Assembly: GCA_012267435.1 (NCBI GenBank)
Contig: JAAXGM010000013.1
Location: forward strand, 1-64,000
DNA length: 64,000 bases
Source: Gemmatimonadota bacterium
GTDB lineage: Bacteria; Gemmatimonadota; Gemmatimonadetes; Longimicrobiales; Gaopeijiaceae
Reading direction: 5' to 3'
This document shows positions 35,634 to 46,439 of this stretch, piece by piece; the first letter of the stretch is position 1, and every line of letters starts with the position of its first letter. The notes beneath the pieces are model-generated. The model was given only the letters and a program-made list of their open reading frames with translations. It was not told the DNA's origin and searched no databases. The position numbers and the translations under genes were made by a program.

Positions 35634-37099
35634 CGTCCCGGTGGCCCTGCCCGCGGCGCTCCGAGTACGAAGTCGCGCCGGTAGTACGGCGTACCGCGCT
35701 TCACCGTGAGTTCCACCGAACGCAGACTCTCCGGCCCGGCCAGCGGATCCTCCTGGAGAAAGACGATGTCGGCGTGCTTGCCGGGCTCGATCGTGCCGAT
35801 CGAGTCCTCCAGCCCAAGTGCGACCGCGCCGTGATGGCTGGCAGCCTTGAGCACGTCCAGCATCGGCATGCCCACGTCGTCGTGCAGGTGGCGGATTTCG
35901 TCGAAGAGGGCCGGGAAGTCGGAGGTGGGCGGAGTCATGCCGTCGGTTCCAGTTGCTACCATCACGCCCGCTTCCCACGCCCGGCGGGTGAGCGCGATCG
36001 CGTCGGCCGTCTCGCACCCGGCACGCACGCCGCGCCGGCGCCGGTCGATGGGCGGTCGGCGGGGCCCCGGCCCTGCCCGCGCGCTGTCTGCCGCTTCACC
36101 GGGAAGGGGCGCGTTGACCGTGTCGATCGCCGCCATGCGCCTCAGTCCGACCTCGACGACGACCCGGATGGTCGCATCCAGCACCGTGCCGTTTTGCTTC
36201 ATGAGCGTGAACACCGAATCGACCGCCGGGTGGTTCAGGTCGACATCGACGAACCCGGAGCGGCGCCCCTCCTGCCCCTCGCGAAAGACATCGTCCGGGA
36301 TCGCCGCGCTGCCGACGCTGCACACGTGGGACATCGAGCGGACGCCCGTTCCGGCGACCTCGAGCGCACGCGCCGGCCCGACGTGCGTGTGCGACCACAC
36401 CGGGATTCCCTGCCTGCCGGCTTCGGCGGTGATCGCGGCCAGCAGGTCTCCGTCAATCGCCGCATAGGTCTTGATGCCGGTGGCCCACGTGCCTCGCGCC
36501 AGCGCCACGGCCTGCGCCAGATCCGTCTCCTCCGTGACGGCCTGCATCCACGACACCTCACCGGGCGTTTCGCCCGCCGCCGACGAGACCGTGCGCGGAT
36601 CGGTGAAGAACACCGGTCCCGCCATGAGGGCCGAGAAGTACAGGTCGGGCGCGGCGATCTCCTTGACCAGGGAGGCGCGCTGCAGGTCCATGAGCGAGCG
36701 CACGTCGCCCGCCATGTCACGCGCCGTCGTGATCCCCGCGTACAACTGGCGGTTGAGGATGAACTCGGCCCGAGCGCGGTTGGCCATCGTAGCCACGTGG
36801 GTATGCGACTCCACCAGACCGGGGATGGCGAACCACCCGCTCGCGTCGATGACCTCGGCGCCCTCGCGTAGCTCGTCGGTCAGGTCCACAGCCGGGACGA
36901 CTGAGGCGATGCCTTCCCCTTCGACCACGATGGCCACGCCGGTCCTGGCCGGAGCCCCGGTGCCGTCGATCACCGTCGTCCCGTCGAAGATGGTTCTGGC
37001 CGGGGCGGAGTCCTGCCCTCGGGGGCCGGCCTGGGCTTCGAGCGTTGCCGGCGACGCCAGCGCCATGGCGATCAGGATGGGGATGAGACGGCCGGTCAT
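35630..37099 (-). CDS. Secreted amidohydrolase family protein
   Basis: 489 residues from ATG 37099 with AGGAG upstream; signal peptide [24 protein letters not shown]. It has the metal-dependent hydrolase pattern: the first HxH in [12 protein letters not shown], further histidines in [10 protein letters not shown] and SMSHVC, the late aspartate in [12 protein letters not shown] and the C-terminal [19 protein letters not shown]. It resembles imidazolonepropionase/prolidase-like exported amidohydrolases, and the substrate is uncertain. Residues near [20 protein letters not shown] are unusually basic compared with the family and may hide a pair of compensating frameshifts. It overlaps both neighbours by four bases. 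Confidence 0.8.
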   Translation of the reverse strand: MTGRLIPILIAMALASPATLEAQAGPRGQDSAPARTIFDGTTVIDGTGAPARTGVAIVVEGEGIASVVPAVDLTDELREGAEVIDASGWFAIPGLVESHTHVATMANRARAEFILNRQLYAGITTARDMAGDVRSLMDLQRASLVKEIAAPDLYFSALMAGPVFFTDPRTVSSAAGETPGEVSWMQAVTEETDLAQAVALARGTWATGIKTYAAIDGDLLAAITAEAGRQGIPVWSHTHVGPARALEVAGTGVRSMSHVCSVGSAAIPDDVFREGQEGRRSGFVDVDLNHPAVDSVFTLMKQNGTVLDATIRVVVEVGLRRMAAIDTVNAPLPGEAADSARAGPGPRRPPIDRRRRGVRAGCETADAIALTRRAWEAGVMVATGTDGMTPPTSDFPALFDEIRHLHDDVGMPMLDVLKAASHHGAVALGLEDSIGTIEPGKHADIVFLQEDPLAGPESLRSVELTVKRGTPYYRRDFVLGAPRAGPPGR

Positions 37100-38220
37100 T
37101 TCGCACTCCTCTCCGAGACGGCAATGACATCCACTTTCGGCCACGGATCGTTCGCGAACAATGCCATGCGTCCGCCGTGCCAATCGATCAGACCCGCATA
37201 TGGAAAGTCGATCTCGCCAACCGCGCCCGAGGCCGGGTCGATGACATAGCTGTGAATCGCCTTCGGGGCATCCGCATCGACGGCTTCCTGGTCGTACAGA
37301 CTCAATTGCACCAGAAAATGCGAAGCGACCGGCGCCACCGCGTACAGCATGTGCATCTCGCTGCGCCCGGGGGTCAACCCCATGGCCACGGAACCCGATT
37401 CCGCATTCTCGACGATTCCCATCGGCCAGTGGCCCGGCAGCCGGGTAATCCAGCGAAGCGCACCATCCGTTCCATACATGTGGACCTCGTTCAGGCGCGT
37501 CGGCACCCACGCGATGCCACCGATCTCTGGAAGACAGGCGAGCCGCCCCTCCGTTGTCGCGTAGCGGATGAGCGGGTTGTCCCAGCTGTAGGAGATGCCG
37601 AACGACGCAACCACGTCGTCCTGTTCCAGCCGATGAATGAAGCCGGACGCCTCATCGCTTAAGGCAAGCAGGTACAGGCCATCGTCCATGAAGCAAATGT
37701 CCATGGGGAAGAACGGGACGGGGATATCCCGCATCCACGACCACTGTCCGTCCATTCGGGCGAACACATGGATGTTCTGCCGCTCATCGGCCACGTAGAT
37801 GCGATCCTCGGCCAGCGCGAGGGCCCGCGGAAAGGTCAAATCCCCCGGGCCCTGGCCCGGCCTCCCGACCCGGACGTGCGATCGCGCCGGGATGTTCAGC
37901 AAGTGCACCACGTTCAACTGCTCGTCGAGGACGAAGATCTCGTCGCCCCGGACCTTCGCCATCGCGATCCTGCCGATGAGTCCGGCTTCCGGCGTTTCCC
38001 GGGCGCCGAAGGTAGCGATGAGCGAGTCTGGGCCCGTCTCGGGATTCACCCATAACGGGGCATCTCGCACGTCTGAAGCGAGGTTCGGATGAAGCGCGCT
38101 CGCCAGGCTGTCCGGCAGCGGATGTTCGATGCGCGGGGTCTCGAGCGTGCAGGCGGAGGCGGGCCCGCTCATCGCCAGGACCATCAGCAGCCGCGTCTGC
38201 ACCCTCCGGCTAAACCTCAT
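37096..38220 (-). CDS. 6-bladed beta-propeller protein (paralogue 5)
   Basis: 374 residues from ATG 38220, overlapping the upstream stop and the downstream start (ATGA on both sides). The N-terminal signal may be a lipoprotein type (MSGPASAC). It contains LIGRIAMAKVRGDEIFVLDE and the signature GRPGQGPGDLTFP with D in place of E. It is the only propeller paralogue locked into an operon with an amidohydrolase and a sigma-54 activator, which hints at a sensing or substrate-binding role. Confidence 0.78.
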   Translation of the reverse strand: MRFSRRVQTRLLMVLAMSGPASACTLETPRIEHPLPDSLASALHPNLASDVRDAPLWVNPETGPDSLIATFGARETPEAGLIGRIAMAKVRGDEIFVLDEQLNVVHLLNIPARSHVRVGRPGQGPGDLTFPRALALAEDRIYVADERQNIHVFARMDGQWSWMRDIPVPFFPMDICFMDDGLYLLALSDEASGFIHRLEQDDVVASFGISYSWDNPLIRYATTEGRLACLPEIGGIAWVPTRLNEVHMYGTDGALRWITRLPGHWPMGIVENAESGSVAMGLTPGRSEMHMLYAVAPVASHFLVQLSLYDQEAVDADAPKAIHSYVIDPASGAVGEIDFPYAGLIDWHGGRMALFANDPWPKVDVIAVSERSAK

Positions 38221-38618
38221 CCCGAGACGCGGGCCTCCGCCGACTCGCGCAATCGCGCGGCCCGGATGAACAGCCGCGCCGACACCAGCCAGAGCACGAC
38301 GAAGAACCCGTTCAGGCCCAGGATCTCGACCACGGAACTGACCGGGGAGTGCTGCTTGCCGATGATCAGGGCGATTCCGGCCACCAGCGCTTGGGCGAGC
38401 GCCGCCGCGATCATCGCGCGCGCCAATCCGCGCGGCCGGAAGCGGGCGATCAGGGCCCCGATCATGCCGACGGCGAGCACGCCCCCGTAGGAGCGGTCGA
38501 AGGGATCGCCCTCGACGCCGATGAGCCCGACCGCACCGATGACCCAGAGCAGGACGAGCCCCGTCGCGAGCGCGGCAACGATGGCGAGTCGGTACGCCGA
38601 CCTGGGTTCGGACTTCAT
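38217..38618 (-). CDS. Small integral membrane protein, unknown function
   Basis: 133 residues from ATG 38618, chosen for GGAGGA five bases upstream. Four hydrophobic segments are visible: LAIVAALATGLVLLWVIGAV, GGVLAVGMIGALIARF, MIAAALAQALVAGIALIIG and VVEILGLNGFFVVLWLVSA. The ends are basic. I recognise no family. It is the first gene of the four-gene overlapping operon that ends with the sigma-54 activator. Confidence 0.7.
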   Translation of the reverse strand: MKSEPRSAYRLAIVAALATGLVLLWVIGAVGLIGVEGDPFDRSYGGVLAVGMIGALIARFRPRGLARAMIAAALAQALVAGIALIIGKQHSPVSSVVEILGLNGFFVVLWLVSARLFIRAARLRESAEARVSG

Positions 38619-38729
38619 GGCTTCCTCCGGCTGGGGCGACCGTCTCGGGCGATCTTTCCGGCGACTCGACAACAGAAGTATTATGCCCGCCGGAGGAAAA
38701 GCGATCCCGGTCGACAAGTGGGGGTGGTC

Positions 38730-39794
38730 ATGGACAGGCGCGATTTCGTGAAATCCTCAGCCGCGGCGCTCGGGGCCCTACCCGTCCTGGCAACACCGCT
38801 TTCCGTGCAAGGCGGACCCTTCCGCGCACGCACGGCCGCTTCCGTGTTGAGCCACGAACGCCCGTCCACGGCGCCCGGACAGGCCGCCGGAACCGCCCTC
38901 ATCCACGATCCGCGCTACCTCGATCACGTGCTCATTCGACCGAACGGCTCCCGCCCGCCGGAGATCCCGGAGCGGCTGGTGCGCATGCGGGCCGAGTTGG
39001 AGGCGCGCGGGCTCACCGAGGCGACCGTGCCCGTCGCGCCCACCGTCGATCCCCTGCTCCGCATTCGTGCCCACCACACCGGCGAACACGTGGACTCGGT
39101 GCGCCAACTGGGTGTTAGCGCAACCGTGGCCGAACTCGCTGTGTCCGGCGCCCTCACCGGCGTGGACGTGGTCGCCGAGGGGCGGGTACGCAACGTCTTC
39201 TGCGCCATCCGGCCTCCCGGGCACCACGCCAACAACACCGGCGCCGAAGAGGGCTTCTGCTACTACAGCAACGCGGCCATCGCGGCGAAGTACGCGCAGG
39301 AGATTCACGGCCACGAGAAGGTCTTGGTCATCGACTGGGACTACCACCACGGAAACGCCACCCAGAACGCCTTCTACGACGATCCCTCGGTGCTCTTCTT
39401 CTCATCCCACGACTGGAACGCGTATCCGGGGACCGGCGATCCTTCGCTCAGCGGCGAGGGAGAGGGCGCGGGTCTGAACATCAACGTGCACCTGGACTGC
39501 GGGTCGAGCGATGCCGACATGCTGCGCTACTGGGATAACGCGCTCTCGCCCGCGGTGGCCGCCTTCGACCCCGATTTCGTGATCTTGTCGGCCGGCTTCG
39601 ACAGCCGCCGCGACGACCTGCTGGGATGCTTCGACCTCACCGACGACGCCTTCCGGCGCATGACGCGGATGGCGATGGACTACGCCGACAGCTGCTGCGA
39701 CGGGCGACTGGTGTCGCTGCTGGAGGGCGGGTACAACCTGGACGGGACGGCGCTCGCCGCGGCGGCGCACGTGGAGACGCTGCTGGAGCACTGA
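38730..39794 (+). CDS. Tat-exported histone-deacetylase-family protein
   Basis: 354 residues from ATG 38730. The signal DRRDFVKSSAAALGALPVLA is twin-arginine. The arginase/HDAC fold landmarks are complete: AIRPPGHHANN, VLVIDWDYHHGNATQNAFYD (zinc-binding D and H), ILSAGFDSRRDDLLGCFD and SLLEGGYNLDG. Bacterial members act on acetylpolyamines or other acyl-amides. Export is unusual, since most relatives are cytosolic. It is divergent from the membrane-protein operon; a TATTAT box at 38679 may be its -10 element. Confidence 0.88.
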   Translation: MDRRDFVKSSAAALGALPVLATPLSVQGGPFRARTAASVLSHERPSTAPGQAAGTALIHDPRYLDHVLIRPNGSRPPEIPERLVRMRAELEARGLTEATVPVAPTVDPLLRIRAHHTGEHVDSVRQLGVSATVAELAVSGALTGVDVVAEGRVRNVFCAIRPPGHHANNTGAEEGFCYYSNAAIAAKYAQEIHGHEKVLVIDWDYHHGNATQNAFYDDPSVLFFSSHDWNAYPGTGDPSLSGEGEGAGLNINVHLDCGSSDADMLRYWDNALSPAVAAFDPDFVILSAGFDSRRDDLLGCFDLTDDAFRRMTRMAMDYADSCCDGRLVSLLEGGYNLDGTALAAAAHVETLLEH

Positions 39795-39850
39795 CCCTCC
39801 GGCGCCAAGTCGCGCCCCGTCCGGCGCCCGCGCGGGCTTTGGCGGGCGTC

Positions 39851-41098
39851 CTAGACCATACGCGCCAACACCCCAAGCAGACGGTCCACGTCCTCGCGGT
39901 TGTTGAACATCGCCACGGCAGCGCGCAGGAGCCTGCCTTCCTCCTGGAAGGTGATGGCGATGCCCTCGTCGGCGAGCGCCTTCGCCAGCGCTTCATGTTC
40001 CAGGCCGTGGTAGAAGCTGACGATGGGAGACGGATTGCGGGGAGGGGTGAACAACTGCATCCCCAGCGCTTCCGCTCCGTCGCGCAGTTCGCCAGCCAGC
40101 GCGTGGGTGTGTCCGGCGATGCGATCCAGCCCCACCCCGGCGAGGAAGTCGAGCGCCGCCGCCATGGCGGCCACCGGACCGTTGGCCAGGCTCGCGTACT
40201 CGAACCTGGCGGCGCTGCTCCTCAGGCGGTAACGATGCCCGGGCAGGGTCTCGGCCACCTGCCGATGCCCGTAGCGGTCGGGCGTCATCCACTCCAGGTG
40301 CTCGCGGCGGACGAAGAGGGGCGCGCATCCGAAGTCCGCGTGCAGCCACTTGTAGCCGTTTGCGCCGGCGAAGTCGACGCCCTCCTCCCGCAGGTTCACC
40401 GGGAAGGTGCCCAGCGCCTGGACGGCATCGGCGTAGAGGTAGGCTCCGTGCGCGTGTGCCAGCTCGGCGAGCGCGGGCAGGTCGTGGCGGAAGCCGTTCC
40501 GGTTGGACACCCAGGCCACGCTGACGAGCCGGGTGCGTCCGTCCGTCCGGTGCTCGAAGTCCTCGGTGGTGACCACGCCGTCGCGCGACGGCACCACCCG
40601 CAGCTCGACCCCCATCCGCTGCTCCAGCTGCCGGTGGAGCACATAGGTGGAGACGAAGTGCAGTTCATCGACCACGATGTTGTCGCCCTCGCGCCAATCC
40701 AGCGCGCTCGCGACGATGTTCTCCGCGTCGGTCGTGGAATAGAGGAGGGCGATCTCGTCCTCGTCGGTCCCGAACAACCCGGCGAATCCGGCGACGGCCC
40801 TCTGCCGCGGGGAGGGGCCGGAGGCTCCACCCTGTCTCCGCATCTTGCCGTCCGCGTACGTGTACAGCGCATCGCGCACGGGGATCGGGATGGGCCCGAC
40901 GGAAGCCGTGTTGAGGTACGCGAGTTCCTCGGTCACCGGGAAGCTGGCGCGGACGCCGAGCGGGTCGTCGAGGGAGGGTTTCGCGAGCGCAGGCTCGGAC
41001 CCCTCCGCGATGCGGGCCGCCAGCCCTCCGGCGGGAAGCGCGGCCAGACCGGCGGCCGCGGTGGTTCGGATGAAGTTGCGGCGGTCGAGCGGCGTCAT
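39851..41098 (-). CDS. Tat-exported class V (PLP) aminotransferase (paralogue 2)
   Basis: 415 residues from ATG 41098 with GGAGGAG before it. Tat signal DRRNFIRTTAAAGLAALPAG. It has class V features: YLNTASVGPIPIPVRDAL, LLYSTTDAENIVASALDWRE, YLYADAVQALGTFPVNLREE and the PLP lysine in GANGYKWLHADFG. It is only moderately similar to the paralogue at 14999 and was probably not recently duplicated. Convergent with the HDAC-like gene. Confidence 0.82.
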   Translation of the reverse strand: MTPLDRRNFIRTTAAAGLAALPAGGLAARIAEGSEPALAKPSLDDPLGVRASFPVTEELAYLNTASVGPIPIPVRDALYTYADGKMRRQGGASGPSPRQRAVAGFAGLFGTDEDEIALLYSTTDAENIVASALDWREGDNIVVDELHFVSTYVLHRQLEQRMGVELRVVPSRDGVVTTEDFEHRTDGRTRLVSVAWVSNRNGFRHDLPALAELAHAHGAYLYADAVQALGTFPVNLREEGVDFAGANGYKWLHADFGCAPLFVRREHLEWMTPDRYGHRQVAETLPGHRYRLRSSAARFEYASLANGPVAAMAAALDFLAGVGLDRIAGHTHALAGELRDGAEALGMQLFTPPRNPSPIVSFYHGLEHEALAKALADEGIAITFQEEGRLLRAAVAMFNNREDVDRLLGVLARMV

Positions 41099-41217
41099 GC
41101 GGCTCCTCCCCTGAAGCGGTCGCCCGCGTCATTCGGACGATGGCTGACTGCGACCCGCAAATCGGGCGCGGACAGGCTAATCGTATGGTGGGGGAGCAGC
41201 CGAGGCCAGCCGCCAGC

Positions 41218-41664
41218 CTACTTGGTCACGAACATCTTGATGACGCTCGAGCGACCGTTCACCTCCAGTACGAGGAGATAGATCCCGGACGCAACCTGGT
41301 TGCCTTCGAGGTCGCGTCCGTCCCAGTAGGCTTCGTAGTCCCCCGGTGTTTCGTACTCCATGTCGGAAACGGGGAAGCCGTCGCTGCCCGGGTTGTGCAG
41401 GGCGGTGGGGGAGGCGACCAGCTGCTGGAGCACGTTGTAGATGCGAATCGACACGACGACCGGCTCCCCGCCCGAAAACAACTCCTCATCCAGCGAGAAG
41501 GGGATGCGGGTCTCCGGGTTGAACGGATTCGGATAGTTCTGACGCAACTCGAATCCGGGATTCTGCTGGCGTCCCCGATCACCCGCTTCCTGGGCCGAAG
41601 TAGGATCCAGACCAGCGAGCGGGATGAGGAGGAGGCCCGTCAAGACGCGTGGGAAGCGTCTCAT
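41218..41664 (-). CDS. Secreted protein with FlgD-Ig/T9SS-like C-terminal domain
   Basis: 148 residues from ATG 41664 with GGAGGG five bases upstream; the ORF track's 41757 start is longer. Signal peptide MRRFPRVLTGLLLIPLAGLD...AQE. The rest is one FlgD Ig-like unit: the QNYPNPFNPETRIPFSL motif, then YNVLQQLVAS and VASGIYLLVLEVNGRSSVIK MFVTK. Such modules usually close much larger secreted proteins, so this is an unusually short stand-alone version. A perfect hairpin lies directly before its ribosome site. Confidence 0.75.
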   Translation of the reverse strand: MRRFPRVLTGLLLIPLAGLDPTSAQEAGDRGRQQNPGFELRQNYPNPFNPETRIPFSLDEELFSGGEPVVVSIRIYNVLQQLVASPTALHNPGSDGFPVSDMEYETPGDYEAYWDGRDLEGNQVASGIYLLVLEVNGRSSVIKMFVTK

Positions 41665-41675
41665 ATCAACCCTCC

Positions 41676-41693
41676 GCACAGTTTTTTCTGTGC
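41676..41693 (-). promoter_or_regulatory. Six-base-pair hairpin touching the ribosome binding site
   Basis: The minus-strand transcript reads GCACAG-AAAAAA-CTGTGC followed at once by GGAGGG and then ATG. The stem is perfect and the loop is six A. The arrangement could affect ribosome access or mRNA stability. It has no T tract on the transcript side, so it is not a terminator for this strand. Confidence 0.5.
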
Positions 41694-41908
41694 AGTAGCT
41701 TAGGAACGATAGCCCTCCCAGGCATCCTGGAAAAATGAGTCTGCACCACCAAGGCATCGTACGAGGGCCCCACCCTCTTTGTCAACATGGAGGGGCGCCA
41801 TCGTGGGCTTGCTGCTTCGATAGGACACCGTTCGAGCTCGAAATGTTCACTCCGATCAGGCCGCGACGCCCGTGCCGACCGCCTCGCGATCACTGGGAGC
41901 GCGGGACC

Positions 41909-43813
<1,905 letters not shown>

Positions 43814-43900
43814 GAGCCCTCCCGCGCGAAGCGAGCCGGTGCCGGGAGGGAGCGTCCGACGAAGCGCCGCACCGTCCGGTTCCAAGCCGGGGCATCGGGT

Positions 43901-44641
43901 TCAGACGACTTCGCCAACGACGCTCTCGAGAAAGGGAAAGGAGGGCAGGGGACGGGACCCCGAAATGTGATGATGCACGTAGTTGCGGAGCACCTTGAGG
44001 TGCTGGGAAACGTGATCGAGCCCCTCCACCGGTTCTCCCAGGAGAAGCGCCCCCAGCTGTGCCCGCGCGCGCGGCCCGATGCGGGGCGCCTCGGAGGCGG
44101 ACCCCGCGCAACGCGGGCAGCGCAGCCCCCCCGCCGCATGGTCCAGGCGGCCCACAGTGTCGTCCAGCTCGTCCCCGCACTCCACGCACACGCCGAGTTC
44201 AGGAGCGTACCCCATCAACGATACCAACGCCCAGGCGCTGGACAGGATGAGGACCGCGATCACCTCCGGGGGAGCCTCGGCCAAGCGTCCCAGCGACGTG
44301 TCGAGTCCGGCGAAAAGGGCTGCGCTCGGCTCCTCGCCGGCATGGTGCAGCACCAGGTCCGCGAGCAGCGACGCGCCCGCGAAACGCCGGACGTCGCCGG
44401 CCAGAGCCCGGTGCGCGTGCATGATCGAGAACTCGCGATAGTTCTGGAGGTCCCGGTTGCTGCGGTAGTGGAGCACGAGGACCCCCGAGGAGAAGATCTC
44501 GGGAGGGGTTCCGCGCCTGCGCACGCCCCGCGCCATCACGCTCACCAAGCCTCGCTCGCGGGTGAAGAAGCGGAGGATCAGGCTGGTTTCGCTGAAGGGG
44601 TGGGCCTTGAGCAGTATGGCGCGCGTCGAGAGGAGCGACAT
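43901..44641 (-). CDS. recO: DNA repair protein RecO
   Basis: 246 residues from ATG 44641. The N-terminal OB fold ([20 protein letters not shown]), helical middle and the zinc site [10 protein letters not shown]...GLRCPRC are typical. RecO works with RecR to load RecA at single-strand gaps. The start lies three bases after the stop of the upstream membrane-anchored protein gene. Confidence 0.9.
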   Translation of the reverse strand: MSLLSTRAILLKAHPFSETSLILRFFTRERGLVSVMARGVRRRGTPPEIFSSGVLVLHYRSNRDLQNYREFSIMHAHRALAGDVRRFAGASLLADLVLHHAGEEPSAALFAGLDTSLGRLAEAPPEVIAVLILSSAWALVSLMGYAPELGVCVECGDELDDTVGRLDHAAGGLRCPRCAGSASEAPRIGPRARAQLGALLLGEPVEGLDHVSQHLKVLRNYVHHHISGSRPLPSFPFLESVVGEVV

Positions 44642-44644
44642 TCT

Positions 44645-45868
44645 CTACATCCGGGGATCATCGGCGAGCGCAATGCGCTCCAGCAACCGCTCGCGCCTGC
44701 GCCGATACGCCTTGCGGGCCTTGCTCCCCATCCTTCCCTCGCGCGCATGGGCTTCGTCCAGAATGGCCACTTCGCGCAGCAGCCTGCGGCGTTCCCCGGC
44801 GGCGGAAGCCGTCGCCCCCGCAGGTTCGCGGTATACCGCGAAAAGCCCGAGCCAGGCGAGAACGATGGTCAGGATCACCGCCATCCATTCCAGCGGCAGC
44901 TCCGCGGGCTCCTCCGCCAGGAGCAGGCCCACCGCGTCGTCGACGATGTCTTCGGCTGCGTAACGGCGATAGGTCACGCCCTCCTCCACCTCGATCGGCA
45001 GCTGCTGCTGGAGTCCGGTGACGGCGACGGGCGGGGAGGGTTCCAGCACCAACAGCTCCATGGTCTCGGTGCGCCCAGGGAGCGGTGCGACGAACTGGTG
45101 GCCGGGGACCGTGTAGCGGACCGCGTACAGGCGCTCGCCGGGCGGCACCGGAGCCGCGATGTACATGCGTCCATCGGCGAAACGCACCGCGTCCTCCGCG
45201 AGGTCGCTTTCGCCCACTTCGAAGTCCTGCGCGCCGCCCAGCAGCGGATACGACCACACCGGCTCGCCGTTCGCCGGTATCAGGGTCCGGAAGCCGTCGT
45301 TCCGGATCTGGATGAGGTCGACCACGCTCCACCCCGTGCCCACGTCCTGCAGGAACAGGTTGCGCACGGAGACCGTGAAATCCCCGCCGGTCGGCGGGGC
45401 GGGTTCGGTCTCGTACACCCGGATGACGTAGGTGCTGTCGAGCTGGATGACGCTGTTTACGGGGATGCCGAAGTAGAGAATGTCCTCGTGGAGCGTCGAG
45501 GCGAAGAAGACGGTACCCGATTCCGGGTCCGGGACGCGGGGCAGATCGAAGGCGAAGGATCCGTCGTCCGCGACCTCGACGGAGTCGATTTCGCTTCCTC
45601 CTCCGAGCGCCACCTCGTGCAGCGTCACCAGCCCGGATCCGACTCCGGCCTCTCCAAGCACTACCCTGCCCCGGAGCGTCGCGGTCGCCTGCTCGCTGGT
45701 CGCGGCGTCGGTGGCGACCGCCTCCTGCGACGACGGATTCGTCCCCGAAGGCGGGCGTGCATCATGCGTCGACGCGAGCGCCGCGTGGACCGGGACGGCT
45801 CCGATGCCCGGCGCGGAAAGGAACGCGGCCAACAGGAGCGCCCGGGAGTCAGGGCGTAAAGCGACCAA
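44645..45868 (-). CDS. Membrane-anchored extracytoplasmic protein, unknown function
   Basis: 407 residues from TTG 45868, which lies 20 bases inside the end of the DUF151 gene (GAGGA just upstream). Signal sequence RALLLAAFLSAPGIGAVPVH. Residues about 60-170 resemble a carboxypeptidase-regulatory/transthyretin-like beta fold (ATLRGRVVLGEAGVGSGLVT). Beta-rich repeats follow, then one membrane helix (LEWMAVILTIVLAWLGLFAV) and a basic helical tail (RKAYRRRRERLLERI) likely in the cytoplasm. I do not recognise the family; its fixed place beside recO suggests an envelope role conserved in the lineage. Confidence 0.65.
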   Translation of the reverse strand: MVALRPDSRALLLAAFLSAPGIGAVPVHAALASTHDARPPSGTNPSSQEAVATDAATSEQATATLRGRVVLGEAGVGSGLVTLHEVALGGGSEIDSVEVADDGSFAFDLPRVPDPESGTVFFASTLHEDILYFGIPVNSVIQLDSTYVIRVYETEPAPPTGGDFTVSVRNLFLQDVGTGWSVVDLIQIRNDGFRTLIPANGEPVWSYPLLGGAQDFEVGESDLAEDAVRFADGRMYIAAPVPPGERLYAVRYTVPGHQFVAPLPGRTETMELLVLEPSPPVAVTGLQQQLPIEVEEGVTYRRYAAEDIVDDAVGLLLAEEPAELPLEWMAVILTIVLAWLGLFAVYREPAGATASAAGERRRLLREVAILDEAHAREGRMGSKARKAYRRRRERLLERIALADDPRM

Positions 45869-46370
45869 AATCCTCGGGATGCAGCTTGCGCAGGTGTTCC
45901 TTCAGCTCCTCCGCGTCCATTCCCGGCGGAGATTCCTCCCCACCCTCCGCCGCGGCCGCCTCTTCCTCGTCCGCCACTTCGACCGAGGTCTTGTGGAGGA
46001 GATCCTCCTGGGCGAAGATGCGCGCCCGGGTCCGGAGCGCGACCGCGATCGAGTCCGAGGGCCTCGCGTCGATGGAGACGACATCGCCGTCCCGCTGCAC
46101 GATCAGCTCGGCGTAGAAGGTGTTGTCGAGGACGCGCGTGATGAGCACCCGCTTGAGGGTGCCGCCGAGCCCGCCGATTACCGAGACGATGAGGTCGTGG
46201 GTAAGCGGTCGGCTGAACTTCATGCTGGCCAGTTCCATCGCGATCGAGCTGGCCTCGCCCGGACCGATCCAGATCGGAAGCACCCGTTCGCCCTCCACTT
46301 CCCGCAGGATGACCACCGGCGTGTTGGATGAGGGGTCAAGCCCCAGGCTCTGTACCCTGACCTCGACCAA
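45849..46370 (-). CDS. Bifunctional nuclease family protein (DUF151)
   Basis: 173 residues from TTG 46370 with AGGAGG four bases before it. MVEVRVQSLGLD, ILREVEGERVLPIWIGPGEA, SIAMELASMKFSRPLTHDLI and VVSIDARPSDSIAVALRTRA are the DUF151/bifunctional-nuclease core. The acidic C-terminal extension is like that in other phyla. The biochemical role in bacteria is unclear; plant homologues have RNase and DNase activity. Confidence 0.87.
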   Translation of the reverse strand: MVEVRVQSLGLDPSSNTPVVILREVEGERVLPIWIGPGEASSIAMELASMKFSRPLTHDLIVSVIGGLGGTLKRVLITRVLDNTFYAELIVQRDGDVVSIDARPSDSIAVALRTRARIFAQEDLLHKTSVEVADEEEAAAAEGGEESPPGMDAEELKEHLRKLHPEDFGRFTP

Positions 46371-46439
46371 TGGTCCTCCTCGCGGGACGCTACCCCGCCG
46401 GCCGTCCCGGACGACCGCAGCAGTAATGCGCGTTGGCGC

